This document shows, in pieces, positions 1 through 10,080 of a DNA stretch of 38,511 bases. Positions within the stretch are counted from its first letter, which is position 1, and each line of letters opens with the position of its first letter. The translations under genes and the position numbers were made by a program. This DNA comes from Fonticula-like sp. SCN 57-25 (Eukaryota; Nucleariida; Rotosphaerida). The stretch is taken from positions 1-38,511 of the forward strand of contig MEDX01000033.1 of NCBI GenBank assembly GCA_001724245.1. The letters run 5' to 3'. The notes under the pieces are model-generated. The model ran no database searches and was not told the DNA's origin. It worked only from the letters and a program-made list of their open reading frames with translations.

Positions 1-256
1 CTTCGTCTTTGCCCTCGTGTCTCTTTTTGAGCTCTACTCTCTGCAAGTCAATAAACCTCTACAACCTCAGCAAGGTGTATTACCTCCTCCCTCATCACAC
101 AATCTTCTCACCGCATTTCGGTACTCCGGCTCCTAGCCTGTAAAGTCTCGCCGCACTCGACCTGCAGGGCACCCCCCCACATTCTCAAAGCATCCTCGAG
201 AATACAGCATTTCGAGTTCCGGTATGCAGCGGTCTTTCTGTCAGGGACCACCCCTC

Positions 257-298
257 CCTATACGTGCAGCGCCCTCCTGCAGGCACCGCACGTATAGG
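257..298. repeat. Perfect 11-bp inverted repeat with 20-nt loop
   Basis: CCTATACGTGC at 257-267 is followed by its exact reverse complement GCACGTATAGG at 288-298. The loop itself contains the palindrome CCTGCAGG. It lies about 200 bp upstream of a TATA box and outside any recognised gene. It could be a regulatory hairpin, or the end or fold of a small mobile element. Confidence 0.6.
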
Positions 299-497
299 TC
301 TCGCGAGTGGCGTCACCCGACTCGTCTCGTCGCGAGCTCTCGAACGCACCCTGAACCATCGCTCTACGACACGTATTCGCTGAGATATGAGCACCCGCTG
401 TACGCGGTCATCAGTCGCCGTTCGGTCTACTATCGGACCAGACGACGCCCCTCCATCGAGTCAATGCCATCGCTGCTCCGACTGGTCGATCCCTTTG

Positions 498-507
498 TAT
501 ATAAAAA
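498..507 (+). promoter_or_regulatory. TATA box
   Basis: TATATAAAAA is a near-ideal TATA element. No recognisable plus-strand gene follows within the next 600 bp, so the transcript it would serve is unknown. It fits either an unrecognised RNA or an old LTR promoter. Confidence 0.4.
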
Positions 508-674
508 GGTCTTTGCCTCGTGGCACTGTTCTTTTGTGTTGTTTCCTTTGCGGTATAAGACAAGCTCGAGCACACTGTCACACAAGCCCGGGTAGACTGT
601 TGTTCATTGTATAGTACTCTCGTTCGGACTGATTCTCTACCCACGTAAACGCAGCGTAGTCAGAAACACTTGAA

Positions 675-839
675 TTACCTCAAATCTATGCACACGATAC
701 GATAATAGGGCTTCCTGTCCCCCAAAGCAACGGCCCAGGCAAGTGGCACAAAGATATACGTATAGAAACAAAACAGCCCCATAGCCGCAAGCAGCAGTCT
801 TCCCAAGGCGGCGCTAACGGCCAGTTTTTTATGCATTGA
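675..839 (-). CDS. Small hydrophobic ORF, unrecognised
   Basis: An open frame beginning ATG at 839 (MHKKLAVSAALG...) encodes about 53 residues: a Lys-rich start, one strongly hydrophobic stretch (about residues 11-36) with an aromatic FCFYTY segment, then a charged tail (GDRKPYY). It could be a single-span ER or membrane subunit; the FCFYTY...P part is loosely like DPM2 first-span sequences, but I cannot confirm this. The frame can be extended upstream to 887. A possible splice donor (GAG|GTAATT) lies at the stop, so it may instead be one exon of a larger gene. Chance occurrence is not excluded. Confidence 0.22.
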   Translation of the reverse strand, partial: SMHKKLAVSAALGRLLLAAMGLFCFYTYIFVPLAWAVALGDRKPYYRIVCIDLR

Positions 840-1111
840 AATGCGAGGCACCACCCCGACGAAGGAACGGGCTGCCATCCCTAGCATTTACGTTGTACGG
901 CTGGCGTATTCACAGCCAAGCAGACGGAATCGATGAGACACGAGAGCCACAGAAGCACCATGCAACCACAGATAACGTTCCCTTACAAAGCATGGTAAGC
1001 ATGGGTATTATTTTATTTTTATTAATACATCCTACAAAGACCGAGAATTGATGCACGAACATGCAGGAGCACTCGGTTGCATTAATTTTCGATAGTCACC
1101 GCAGTTAACAG

Positions 1112-2350
1112 TCATCGGCGATCCCGGTGCGACGAGCGATAACTCCGCCTCTCCCGCGAAGTTGAGCGCGAGTTGCTTCGTGACCTTCTCCTTGAACGGT
1201 ACTTATCGTCATCATCTCTCCTCCTACGGTCGCCATGACCGTCCCTCCTTCGGTCGCGGTCCCGTTCATGCGAGTCATCTTCGTATTCCCTTTTCCTCCT
1301 TCTCTCTCTTGATTCCTCGTCGTCGTTCCTAGTTTGTCTGCCCCGACGACCATCTTCTCTATCCGCGTCGTGGTCAGGCTCGTCAACTCTATCAGTGATC
1401 TTGGATGAAAGGGCTGCTTGAACCCGTTTCAGCGCATCATCAACAGGCTCCCGCCTGCCACGCAATAAAACTGGCTTTGTAATTGGATTCTTGGCAGGGT
1501 TAATGCTGCGACCGCACATGTATTAGCTAAATCAACGTAGGATCAAATCAACCACGAGAATGTCCCAACGTACTTTATTGTGCGACCTTGAATTGTACCT
1601 TTCCCACTGTACGCAAGCGCTTTCTGCAGTTGCGTTAGCAAAGGTAAGAGCAGACAAACCCAATCTACGCACGGCTGCCGTGGCGACGTCCGAAAACTCG
1701 ACAAACGCGTAGCGAAATGGCTGCGATGCGTCGCCAGAGAATTTGATGTAAACTGGAACGCCAATTTGTTGAAGGAACTCAATGACGTCGGCGTCAGTGG
1801 CTGTTGTAGGAACATTCCCAAGATGCACAGTTCGCATAATTTCGTCTATCCTCTGTTGCGGAACAGCAATTCCCGTTCGACCTGCAATGGCAGCTTGGAC
1901 CAAAGGCGTAGTCATCATCATCGGCGGTCCGACAGTCGCGGGAGGTGGTGCCAAGGGGACGGCGATCGCAGGAAGCTGAGCCACTGGAACCGCAAGAGCA
2001 GGCAGCGGAACAATAGCAGGACCCCTGTTTACAGATGCAGGGAATTCAAAGTCCGGCGGTGGCAAGTCGATCCGCAACATCCCGTCGCCAAACTCTACAT
2101 TGTCGAGAAGAAGCGCAGTGCATGCCTCTGCACTGCTCGAAAACTGCACAAAACAAAACCGCGACTCGGATCTGGAGGGCAACAGTTAGCCCGTATCGTG
2201 CGCCTCATGTTCACGACAGTTTGCGTACCCCGATCGCCAAACGACTTGAATCACTCGCCCGATCTGCTCAAACAACTGAACCAACGCAGATTCTGGCACT
2301 GCTGGCGAAATGCCCTGGACTCGTACACCGCACTTTTCGTGTCCCATCAT
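1112..2350 (-). CDS. SREK1-like splicing regulator (two RRMs plus RS domain)
   Basis: Three exons: 2350-2229, 2171-1599 and 1505-1112, giving about 362 aa. The introns of 57 and 93 nt are both phase 2. The N-terminus holds a degenerate RRM whose RNP1-like strand reads SRFCFVQF, then a Pro/Val/Ala-rich linker. A second RRM follows (RTVHLGNVP..., RNP1-like RYAFVEF), then NPITKP, and a helix VDDALKRVQAA matching the conserved EEAMKRVREA segment that follows RRM2 in human SREK1. The tail is rich in RS/RD/RE dipeptides, typical of nuclear splicing factors. The order RRM-RRM-helix-RS and these motifs point to SREK1/SFRS12 rather than a classical SRSF protein. It probably acts in splice-site selection in this intron-rich genome. 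The start at 2350 (two adjacent ATGs) is chosen because the preceding frame contains stops. The domain call is firm; orthology is inferred from remembered sequence. Confidence 0.75.
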
Positions 2351-2725
2351 TGACTGCCCTTGACGTGGGGTGGCCTACTGGTGTCACCGGGAACGGCAGG
2401 TATAGTTGACAGTCACGCTCGCGTGATCGAGAGTGGTCGCACAGTCACAGATGCAGGATGCTGCGAGAGCACTCACGTGACTAACGCGATGATTGTCGAA
2501 TATGCCATAATATGGTCATAGTGTGCCATGTTAAAGTGATTTTGGTCTCCATGCCCCTGGGGGCTGCCTGGGGGTATGCATAGGAGCTTTACTTAATTGT
2601 ATGGTCAAAGGAAAGAAACGACACGTATGTATATATTAGTCCCTTCCCCAATATTACATAACGCAACAGGACTAACGCAATATAACACGACATTAATAAT
2701 AGCGTCGAAACAGGTGCGGCAATTT
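2351..2725. promoter_or_regulatory. Intergenic: SREK1-like promoter and Hse1 3' region
   Basis: This 375-bp gap holds the upstream region of the SREK1-like gene and the 3' end of the Hse1 gene. I see no coding potential. The only motif of note is an E-box palindrome at 2473-2480. Confidence 0.5.
2473..2480. promoter_or_regulatory. E-box palindrome TCACGTGA
   Basis: A perfect 8-bp palindrome with a CACGTG core lies 123 bp upstream of the SREK1-like ATG. This is the class of site bound by bHLH factors such as fungal Cbf1. Binding is inferred only. Confidence 0.4.
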
Positions 2726-3048
2726 TCAGCTAAAGTCAATCATAAGAAGATCGTCTTGAGCCGAACCCGACGGTGGCGACTGCGTGTACCCGGACGGCTG
2801 CTGCGAATATTGGGCCTGCCCATCCGCAGAGTAGTTGGCCGGTGCGCCAGGTGACACATAAGGTCCGCCTGAAGGCTGGGCTTGCCCTGGAAGCAAATGC
2901 AAATCGTGTGAGCAACGGCTGACATGCATCGACATGTACGCACATCCTTCATCGTAGCGAGGTCCTCCTTGCCAGTTGCTGCCTGGTTGCTGTTGCAGGG
3001 GCGCGGTCGCGTGGCTGGGCTGAGACGAATTTACCAGAGGATAGATAC

Positions 3049-3080
<32 letters not shown>

Positions 3081-4774
3081 ACAGGCGGTGTCGACACAGG
3101 CCCATAAGATGCAAGAGGCTGTGCGTACGACGAAGTCGGCTGGACAAACGGCGCGGGACGCTGCTGCTGCTGCTGTACAGGTGCGCCATACGTACTCCCT
3201 TGCGAGTACTGACCTCCGGGCGACACCGGAGGATACGCCACGGGTTGCTGCACTTGCTGCTGCGCTGGAGCGGGATGACCGGATCCTGCCGCTGCATACG
3301 TAGTGGGCGCAGGCATGGGCTCTGCGAAGCAGTTAGAAAATACATAGATAATAGAATAGGGAGCATACTTCGAGTCAGAGCCGCTGCAAGCATTTTGTCG
3401 TAGGAGGCGCGGGCTTTAGCAAAGTCGGCATTAATAGCAACAAGCTCGTCGCGCTTCTTTTCGTATTCGCAGATGACCTCGACTAGGCGAGGCTTCAAGG
3501 CAGTGCAAGCGGCGACGAGCTCCTGAATCGTATCGTCGTCGGCAACATTGACTCGAGATGGATCCACGGAGCTCAACAGCTGATGTAGCAGTGAAATTTT
3601 GTCCGTCTGCAGCTGGGCCTCGAGGTCGGCAAGCTGCTCGCCGGCGGGAACTGCAGGCTTCTCCAGTGGTACTGGCTTCACCTCTGCTGATACAGGCGAC
3701 TGAGCAGGCGCCTCCTTCTGCAAAACGAGAAAAATAGGTCAACATCCTTATGAACACTGAGCGCAAGGGCACGAGAGAATGCGAACCACATAGTTTGCCG
3801 GAAACACGCCGACGGCACCATCAAGCCTCCCTTTCCACCAGTCTTGATGATTCTTTTCAATGACATCAATAGTGTCGCCGCGCTTAAACGCAAGCTCGCC
3901 TGCTTCACGGCCAACAAAGTCATACGCGGCCACAACACGGCAGAGCGAAGGGGCCGCCGAGGAAGGGCGCGCCACGGGGGCAGGCTCCGGCGGCTTTGTA
4001 ATCTCCTTTGTCTTCACCGCGGTCGATGCACGGGACGCGGCTGGCCGCGCTCGAGCCTCCGTCTCAGAAAGCGAGATAGCCAAAGCCAGCTGAATTTCCT
4101 CGTCTTCCTTCAGCTTGTCAGCAGCCGACTGCTTGCTCTTGGTCGCCTGGGCGTCGGCGGCCTGAGCAGGGAACGCATATCCCTTTCGACGAAGGGAATC
4201 AACTTCCTGCACAACGGCAGCAACGAGAGGCTCAAAGGTGGTCCACCCAAGAAGGACCGAGGCAATGCGCAAGCGGACGCTCTCGTTCACCCCGGGAAGC
4301 GTAAACATCCGTGACAAAACAAAAAGCAGGCCTGTAGTGGGCTGTACCACCTCTATGTGAAATTTCTCACCGCAGTTCTTGTAGCATGCGTCAATAACCT
4401 ATACGCGACATAGTCAGTACACGCGCCTTCATTATGAGCGCGTAAAAACACGTACATTAACTGCCTGCAGAACGACATTCGGGTTGCGATGCTGAAGACG
4501 GACAGCCAGACTATCCGCGCAAGCCTTGGCGCTGCTAAAGTAGTCAGAAAACTGCCGCGCCGTACAAACAGGTACGCACGTGAAAGGGGAAGTACACACG
4601 GCGTCGGTCAATGCAAATGTAGCTGCCCAATCTACCGAAGTCAAGTTCTCGTTTGTTGCCCTCTCTACACAGCTAGGATTAGATGGCAAAAAGCAAAGAC
4701 CTCCTCATACCAACTAGCTGTTCAGTGACAGTGTCTTTAGGCGGAGCTCCACCGCCTGTCAGTCGGCTAAACAT
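2726..4774 (-). CDS. HSE1: Hse1/STAM-like ESCRT-0 subunit (VHS-UIM-SH3-GAT)
   Basis: Seven exons: 4774-4711, 4664-4598, 4534-4456, 4398-3787, 3717-3369, 3321-2944 and 2886-2726; introns are 46-69 nt and the protein is about 569 aa. The VHS domain spans about residues 1-145, with ERATNENLTS near the start and NCGEKFHIEV. A UIM (EDEEIQLALAISLSE, about 168-182) binds ubiquitin, and an SH3 domain (about 219-274, ALYDF-like AAYDF, WWKG, FPANYV) recruits deubiquitinases or ligases. A helical GAT region (about 275-391) should pair with Vps27. The tail is Gln/Pro/Tyr-rich with poly-Q. The protein sorts ubiquitinated cargo on endosomes. The ATG at 4774 is required because the VHS exon has no ATG of its own, and the 46-nt intron restores EQLVERATNEN. 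The last intron (57 nt) is in frame and stop-free, so retention would still code. Confidence 0.92.
3049..3079. repeat. CTG/CAG microsatellite encoding poly-Gln
   Basis: About ten tandem CTG triplets on the plus strand encode a run of ten Gln on the minus strand, in the low-complexity tail of Hse1. A second short run lies at about 3162-3175. Such tracts usually vary in length between isolates. Confidence 0.9.
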
Positions 4775-4991
4775 GCCGGACGTTTTTGGTTACCTGCCGG
4801 TCGCGCGCTGGAATCCACTCCTGCGCCTGCGCACTCGTACGGAGGACAAACAGCAGCAGTTGACGTAGACAATGACGCAAACTGCAAACCACCCAAAATC
4901 TACCCCGATACCCTTCAAGATTCCTTGTCCAATCAAAGCGCGACTGTGTTTTGACGCCGCTCTGTGGAGTAACAAACAGAGGGAGAGAGCC
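4775..4991. promoter_or_regulatory. Divergent promoter, HSE1 / PHB depolymerase
   Basis: The two start codons face away from each other across 217 bp. A CCAAT box (CCAATCA, 4929-4935) lies 57 bp before the depolymerase ATG. No clear TATA box is seen. Confidence 0.5.
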
Positions 4992-6758
4992 ATGGCAAAA
5001 TCTGCCGTAGGTCGTCTCGCCTTGCTGCTTTTGCTGTGCAATGCTGTGCTCTCTGGCGCTCAAAAGCTTGGCTCGTATAATGTGGATCCTAGCAAGGTGA
5101 CCGTGTCGGGCTTATCAGCCGGCGCGTATATGGCTGTCCAGCTTCACGTCGCCTACTCGTCGACTTTCCATGGCGTCGCATCCATTGCCGGAGGGCCCTA
5201 CTACTGCGCCCAGGGCTCCGTCTCTAATGCACTCACCTCATGTATGAGCTCACCGAGTATGATTCGCCTTCCGAGTTTGCTGGACTATACCAGCGAGAGC
5301 GAGGCTTCAGGAGCGATTGACCCCCTCAGCAATCTTGCCGACGATCCAGTATACGTCTACTCTGGCGTGCACGATAGCACAGTGGAGCGCGGCTGCTCGG
5401 AGCTTCTCATTGAATACTACGAGTCGTTCCTGCCGTCGGAACAGATTCTGGCAGAGTTTTCGGTTGAGTCGGGGCATGCCATGATCACCGATTTTTACGG
5501 CAAAGAATGCGACACGAGTGCGACGCCGTACATCAACAACTGCGGCTACGATCAGGCTGGTGTTCTCCTTCAGCATCTCTACAATTCTTCGTTGGTAGAC
5601 CGCGTATCCTTTGTGAGCGAGAACTTGCTGCGCTTTGATCAGACCGAATTCAATGTTGGCAAGTCGATGGACAATGTAGGCTTCGTCTATGTGCCCTTCT
5701 CCTGTTCGAGCGGGAACGGCTCCCCTTGTGCACTGCACGTCGCGCTGCACGGCTGCCTGCAAAACTGGGACGAATTTTCTGTCGGCGAAAAGTATGTATC
5801 TTACTCGGGCTACAACGAGTGGGCCGAGGCCAATGGTATCATTATTTTGTATCCTCAGGCGCAGCCAAACACCATGCTCGGCAATGCAAACGCCTGCTTT
5901 GACTGGTGGGGCTACGAAGACCCCGACTACGCCGTCAAGTCCGGAGTTCAGATGGCAGGCATCAAGGCCATGGTTGACCGCATCATCGGCGACTGGAACG
6001 GCGGCGTTCCGCCACCGGGGCAAGTCACAGTGACCAATGTCTCTGACGACACGATTTCTCTTTCATGGGACCCAGTGGAGGAGGCAGAGGGCTATAGCGT
6101 GTTGCGCAACGGTGTTAGGGCGAACGTTGCCGAACTTTTCGACCCCTTTTTCACGGATGCCGGGCTGGCTTCTGGCACCCTGTACACCTACACGGTGGTC
6201 AGCATCGCTGTGGGCGGAGGAAGCAGCGTGCCATCCGAGCCCGTGTCGGCGACCACGACCGGCACGCCTCCTCCTCTTGCTCAGGTGCAAGGTCTGGCAG
6301 TGACGCGCGTGACAAGCACGCTTATTGGCATTGAGTGGCTTCCCGTGAGCGGCGCGGCTCAGTACGCGGTTCATCGCGACGGCGTCGCGGTTGCCAATGT
6401 TTCCGTCGTAACATTCGAGGACAGCGGGCTGCTCCCGGATACGGAATACACCTACGTTGTCAATGCTGTTGACTCTCTTGGCGCCGATGGGCCCCCTTCA
6501 TCTGTGCGCAATTTGTTTTTATTTGTTCTATCTAACATGAAAGCGTAGCCTCTGATCGCCGAAACAGGGCCGTCCTTCCAATGCCAAACATGGACAGACG
6601 ACAACTACTCGCACGTTGCGGAAGGCCGCGCCTACCAGGTGGCGGGTCAGGTGTACACTATTGGTGGCGAGGATTACTTGGGCCTGTGGAACGTGTTTGA
6701 CAGGTCTACCGTCTCTGAAACCTCGCAGGGTTTCTATGTCGAGGGGGATTGTGCTTAG
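4992..6758 (+). CDS. Secreted PHB depolymerase-type esterase with two FN3 domains
   Basis: Two exons (4992-6503 and 6549-6758; 45-nt phase 0 intron) give about 573 aa. The start at 4992 gives a textbook signal peptide (residues 1-23: K, then a run of Leu, cleavage near SGA-Q). The upstream in-frame ATG at 4872 would bury that signal. The catalytic part (about 25-335) has the nucleophile very near the N-terminus (GLSAG, Ser42), then Asp128 (VHDS) and His162 (ESGHA). That order and spacing fit the circularly permuted extracellular PHB depolymerase of Penicillium funiculosum. Two fibronectin type III domains (about 337-420 and 421-504) and a short Cys-flanked C-terminal module (about 516-573, HVAEGRAYQVAGQVY) are probable polymer- or cell-wall-binding parts. 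It would hydrolyse poly(3-hydroxybutyrate) or a similar polyester outside the cell. The single intron sits at the boundary before the C-terminal module. Confidence 0.85.
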
Positions 6759-6953
6759 TACGATACTATAGCAGCACACGATCTATCCGCTTTCTAGTTT
6801 TACCCGATCATACCCAAATCATACCAGTATAATTATCTCAATGTAGCATTCTTATCAATGTATTTGCAATCCGCAGGCCGCCCGGGACCTGTCGCTCAGC
6901 AATATAGTACAGTATAATGGTAAAACAATCCTAAATGATGACAACAAAACAAG

Positions 6954-9900
6954 CTACCAGCAGGTCATGGCGCGATTCACCTGATCACAAATGCGGGTCA
7001 TCCTCATGCGGCCCGCAGGCGTCTCATCAAGAACTCGCTGCACTCCTTCCTTGATCACACTATCCAAGAGGTGAGCAGCAAGTTTGGCATTATGTAGCGT
7101 GCTTTCGTACCGAGCATTGCCATATTCCACTTCGACCGAGGCGGTGAGACCAACCTCTTCCAAATCACGCAGATCTACACCGAACACTACCTTGAAGCGC
7201 ATTTGCTTGCGGAACGAAAAGAAAGTGACACTGACGTCCTTGGCGGCATCCAACACTGCCGCGGTGTCGTCGGCAGCCGAGGATTCCACCGCCGTTGTAA
7301 AGAAATGTGAAATGCACCGAATGTCACGACCGACTGCATCCTTCACCCCATAGTCGGCCACAGCTTTACGCAAGGAGCGTTCGTATGACGGTAGCGCCTG
7401 CGCCAGCGAATCCATCTCGGCCGAGACGCGCGCATACTCTGCCAGCTCGGCATCGATTACAGAGGCCGTTTGGCTGAGGCTATCGCGCAGAGTTGAAAGC
7501 TTGTCCGCGCGCCAGTCATACCACCGGCTGCGAGCATCAAGCTGCGCAGCATACTTGAGGTGCTTCAGCACCGCTTGGAACTCGACGCGATCTTCGTCAG
7601 TGGCATCATCAAACATGCCCAGCCAATCAGGGTGGCTCGCATCAATCTGTGATTCGAGCTCGCCTGCAGCCGTGCGCTTCAGAGAGCTCTCCTCCTCCAG
7701 TGTCTTGCAGGCCTGCACAGGAACAGATCAGACAAAATAAAGGCAACGGAATAGTCGTACGGATTCAAGAAGGTTAAGCTCGGGCGACACGACAAAGTCG
7801 ATGCGGCCAAATTCAGCCAGGGACTTTACTGGAGGCGCGGGCAAAACAGTGTCGCGGCGACGGCTGTTGGCAATACGATCGTAAAAGACGACGTTAGCGG
7901 CGGTCATAAATGACTGGACAGTTGGATCTGGCACAGCAACCGGAGTGGCAGCAGCAGTCTCAGTCTGGACCGTCGGCTCGGTCTTGGGATCGGAGAGGAC
8001 AAAGCGAGGAACAGCCGTTTCTGCAATAGCGGGGGTCTCGGCCGAATAGTACCGGCTCGACGCAGCTGGCGTGGATGGAGCCGCCAAAATAGTCGCAAAC
8101 GAGAATGACTTGCGCAGTCTGGAAGCAATAGTGCCGGTTGACTCTTTCGCAGGAGTCATGGAGATTGTGCTGGTTTTTTCCACAGCAGAGGCAACAGATT
8201 CCTGCACGTTAACCGGTGCCTGATCCAAAGCCTGCACGCTGTCCACGATGGGCTCCGGCACCTCACTGTCAACCTCCATAGCATCATCATCATGCCAACT
8301 CGGCGCCTCCGGCTCCAAATTCAAAGGCGCAACAGCGGTGAGCTCCATGTCAATAGACTCTTGAAGATGGGTGACGGGTGTTGCAATATTTTCTTCAGAC
8401 TTGAACACATTGACAGCAGTTATCGACGTCAGCTCCATATCGGCTTCTTCTTCCGGCATCGCAGGTGTCGAGTCAGGTTGCGACACAATAGAAATAGGAG
8501 CAACGGCCGTGAATTCCATGTCCGCCTCCTCATGGGCCTCCTCCTTCTCCTGAGGAGCAGCAAGACCCATCAGGGAGCTGATCGCACCAGCAGTGCTCTG
8601 GATCATCTCGGCAAGTGCGCCACCAACGGCCGTAAACTCCATGTCCGCCTCCTCTTCCTCAGTCTCCTTCTCCTCCTCTTTAGGAGCAGCAAGGCCCATA
8701 AGAGAGCTGATCGCGCCGGCAGTGCTCTGGGTCATCTCGGCAAATGCGCCGCCAACGGCCGTAAACTCCATGTCCGCCTCCTCATGGGCCTCCTCCTTCT
8801 CCTGAGGAGCAGCAAGGCCCATCAGGGAGCTGATCGCACCAGCAGTGCTCTCGGTCATCTCGGCAAGTGCGCCGCCAACGGCCGTAAACTCCATGTCCGC
8901 CTCCTCTTCCTCAGTCTCCTTCTCCTCCTCTTTAGGAGCAGCAAGGCCCATAAGAGAGCTGATCGCGCCCGCAGTGCTTTGGGTCATCTCCGCGAATGCG
9001 CCACCAGTGGCAGTAAACTCCATGTCCGCTTCCTCTTCCTCAGCCTCTTTCTCCTCCTCTTGAGGAGCAGCAAGACCCATAAGGGAGCTGATCGCACCCG
9101 CAGTGCTCTGGGTCATCTCCGCGAATGCGCCGCCAGTGGCCGTAAACTCCATATCAGCCTCTTCTTCAGCCTCCTTCTCCTCCTCTTGAGCGGCAAGGCC
9201 CATAAGGGAGCTGATTGCGCCCGCAGTGCTCTGGGTCATCTCGGCAAATGCGCCGCCAGTGGCAGTAAACTCCATGTCTTCCTCCTGTGCTTCATCGTTT
9301 TGGGCCTTGTCGCTCAACCCCAAAAGCGATGCGACAGCCGACGCTGAACCCTGAGTGATATCCTGAGAAGCTACGCTCTCCGCGGCCGTCATTTCAGGCA
9401 GCGAAGAAGATACTGCAGTCATCTCCATATCCTGCTCCTCATCGCTATCGTCCTCCAGAAGAGGTGCCTTGAGATTGAAAGTCATGGACTGCCTTGGCCG
9501 ACGATGTTGAGCAGGCTCCACCGTCTTCTTAATTTCCTCTACAGGGGCCGCCGCCAACTCGGGCTGAATAGGTGCCTCAGCCTGGGCAATAGGCTCAACA
9601 TCGGCGTGAACACCAAACGAGGTAGAGGGGGAGATCTTTCCGGTATCTTCATCTGCCTCGAAAATTAGCATCGAGTTGCGTGGCGCAAAGCTAACACGGC
9701 GAGACGCGCGGTCCGACTTGAACGCAGACTTCAATCTGCAGCACACGTAAAGGTTAGATCGCAGAAAAAGGCAGTAGAGAGTCACATACCCAACAGCCGG
9801 CTAATAGTAGTGTAAGGGGATCAGCGGAAAGGACGTAAGTTAGGATCCATTGACTGCGACAGGATCAACACGTACCGTAGAGGAGTTGGGACCCGTGAGC

Positions 9901-10080
9901 TGGGCTAGGGCGTCATTGTGAATAGTCCCTTTCAAGATCTGTTTCACAATCTCTCGTTAGCGCAAGAGGGAGTCTTGGTCAGGTTGATCGTACCGAGCGC
10001 CTCCGCTTGGCCGCGCTGCTCTTGCTCACAGAGTTTTCATCCTGAAAGATGCGCTTGGCAGCAGGCGACTGGGAAAACAT
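6954..10080 (-). CDS. KNL1/Spc105/Spc7 kinetochore scaffold
   Basis: Five exons: 10080-9994, 9938-9876, 9800-9790 (an 11-nt microexon), 9735-7761 and 7712-6954; about 964 aa. Splicing creates the PP1-docking SILK motif at residues 29-32, exactly across the first exon junction, and RVSF lies at 67-70. About ten MELT-like motifs (MEMT, MEFT, MELT) follow between roughly residues 157 and 516, six of them in near-identical repeats. MELT motifs, phosphorylated by Mps1, recruit Bub3-Bub1. The C-terminal part (from about 650) has the Spc7-type signature (VQSFMTAANVVFYD, then RRRDT), a coiled coil and a final RWD-like region that should bind the Mis12 complex. The protein links kinetochore-microtubule attachment to the spindle checkpoint. 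Length is near yeast Spc105. Neighbouring HAL2 is divergent. Confidence 0.92.
8500..9290 (-). repeat. Tandem MELT-unit repeats inside KNL1
   Basis: Six near-identical units of about 41-43 codons (123-129 bp) each carry MEFTA[TV]GGA, AEMTQSTAGAISSLMGLAA, then an acidic Glu-rich spacer. The spacers alternate between a KEEEKETEEEE type and a QEKEEAHEE type. The last two long-short pairs (about 8525-8775 and 8775-9025) are almost the same, so a two-unit block was probably duplicated recently. More divergent single MELT motifs flank the array on both sides. Confidence 0.9.
9790..9800 (-). other. 11-nt microexon of KNL1
   Basis: CCGGCTGTTGG is bounded by TATTAG upstream and GTATGTG downstream (minus strand). 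The preceding exon ends in phase 0 and the next starts in phase 2, so only an 11-nt insertion keeps the frame. The result reads PAVGLKSAFK into the RVSF-containing exon. Confidence 0.75.

Larger units (their letters stand above)
1..677. other. Leading non-coding stretch, possible LTR debris
   Basis: I see no convincing gene here; the open frames are short and lack recognisable domains. Visible features are an AATAAA at about 52-57, a strong TATA box at 498-507, a hairpin at 257-298, and a short stretch shared by the window start (about 5-18) and the sequence just after the TATA box (about 509-522), both reading close to GTCTTTGCCTCGTG. A TATA box, a downstream start-like region and a polyadenylation signal would fit U3-R-U5 of degraded LTR retrotransposons. 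No TG...CA ends, target duplication or gag/pol sequence can be defined, so this remains a weak inference. Confidence 0.2.

Noticed and set aside
1105-1386. 93-codon minus ORF overlapping the RS tail
   Set aside because: Alternative frame of the SREK1-like RS domain; no support of its own.
4432-4689. Separate gene for the HSE1 VHS exon starting at 4689
   Set aside because: The codon at 4689 is TTG; a 46-nt intron links this exon to the ATG exon at 4774 and restores VHS sequence.
4872-4991. N-terminal extension of the PHB depolymerase from the ATG at 4872
   Set aside because: It would put 40 residues in front of a clear signal peptide and occupy the divergent promoter; ATG at 4992 fits secretion.
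5307-6023. 238-codon minus-strand ORF opposite the PHB depolymerase
   Set aside because: Antisense of a GC-rich coding exon with no recognisable domain; the plus strand has the catalytic triad and signal peptide.
8292-9347. Long plus-strand ORF of 351 codons over the KNL1 repeats
   Set aside because: It is the antisense shadow of repeated minus-strand codons; composition is Leu/Arg-rich with no domain, and the minus strand carries MELT motifs.
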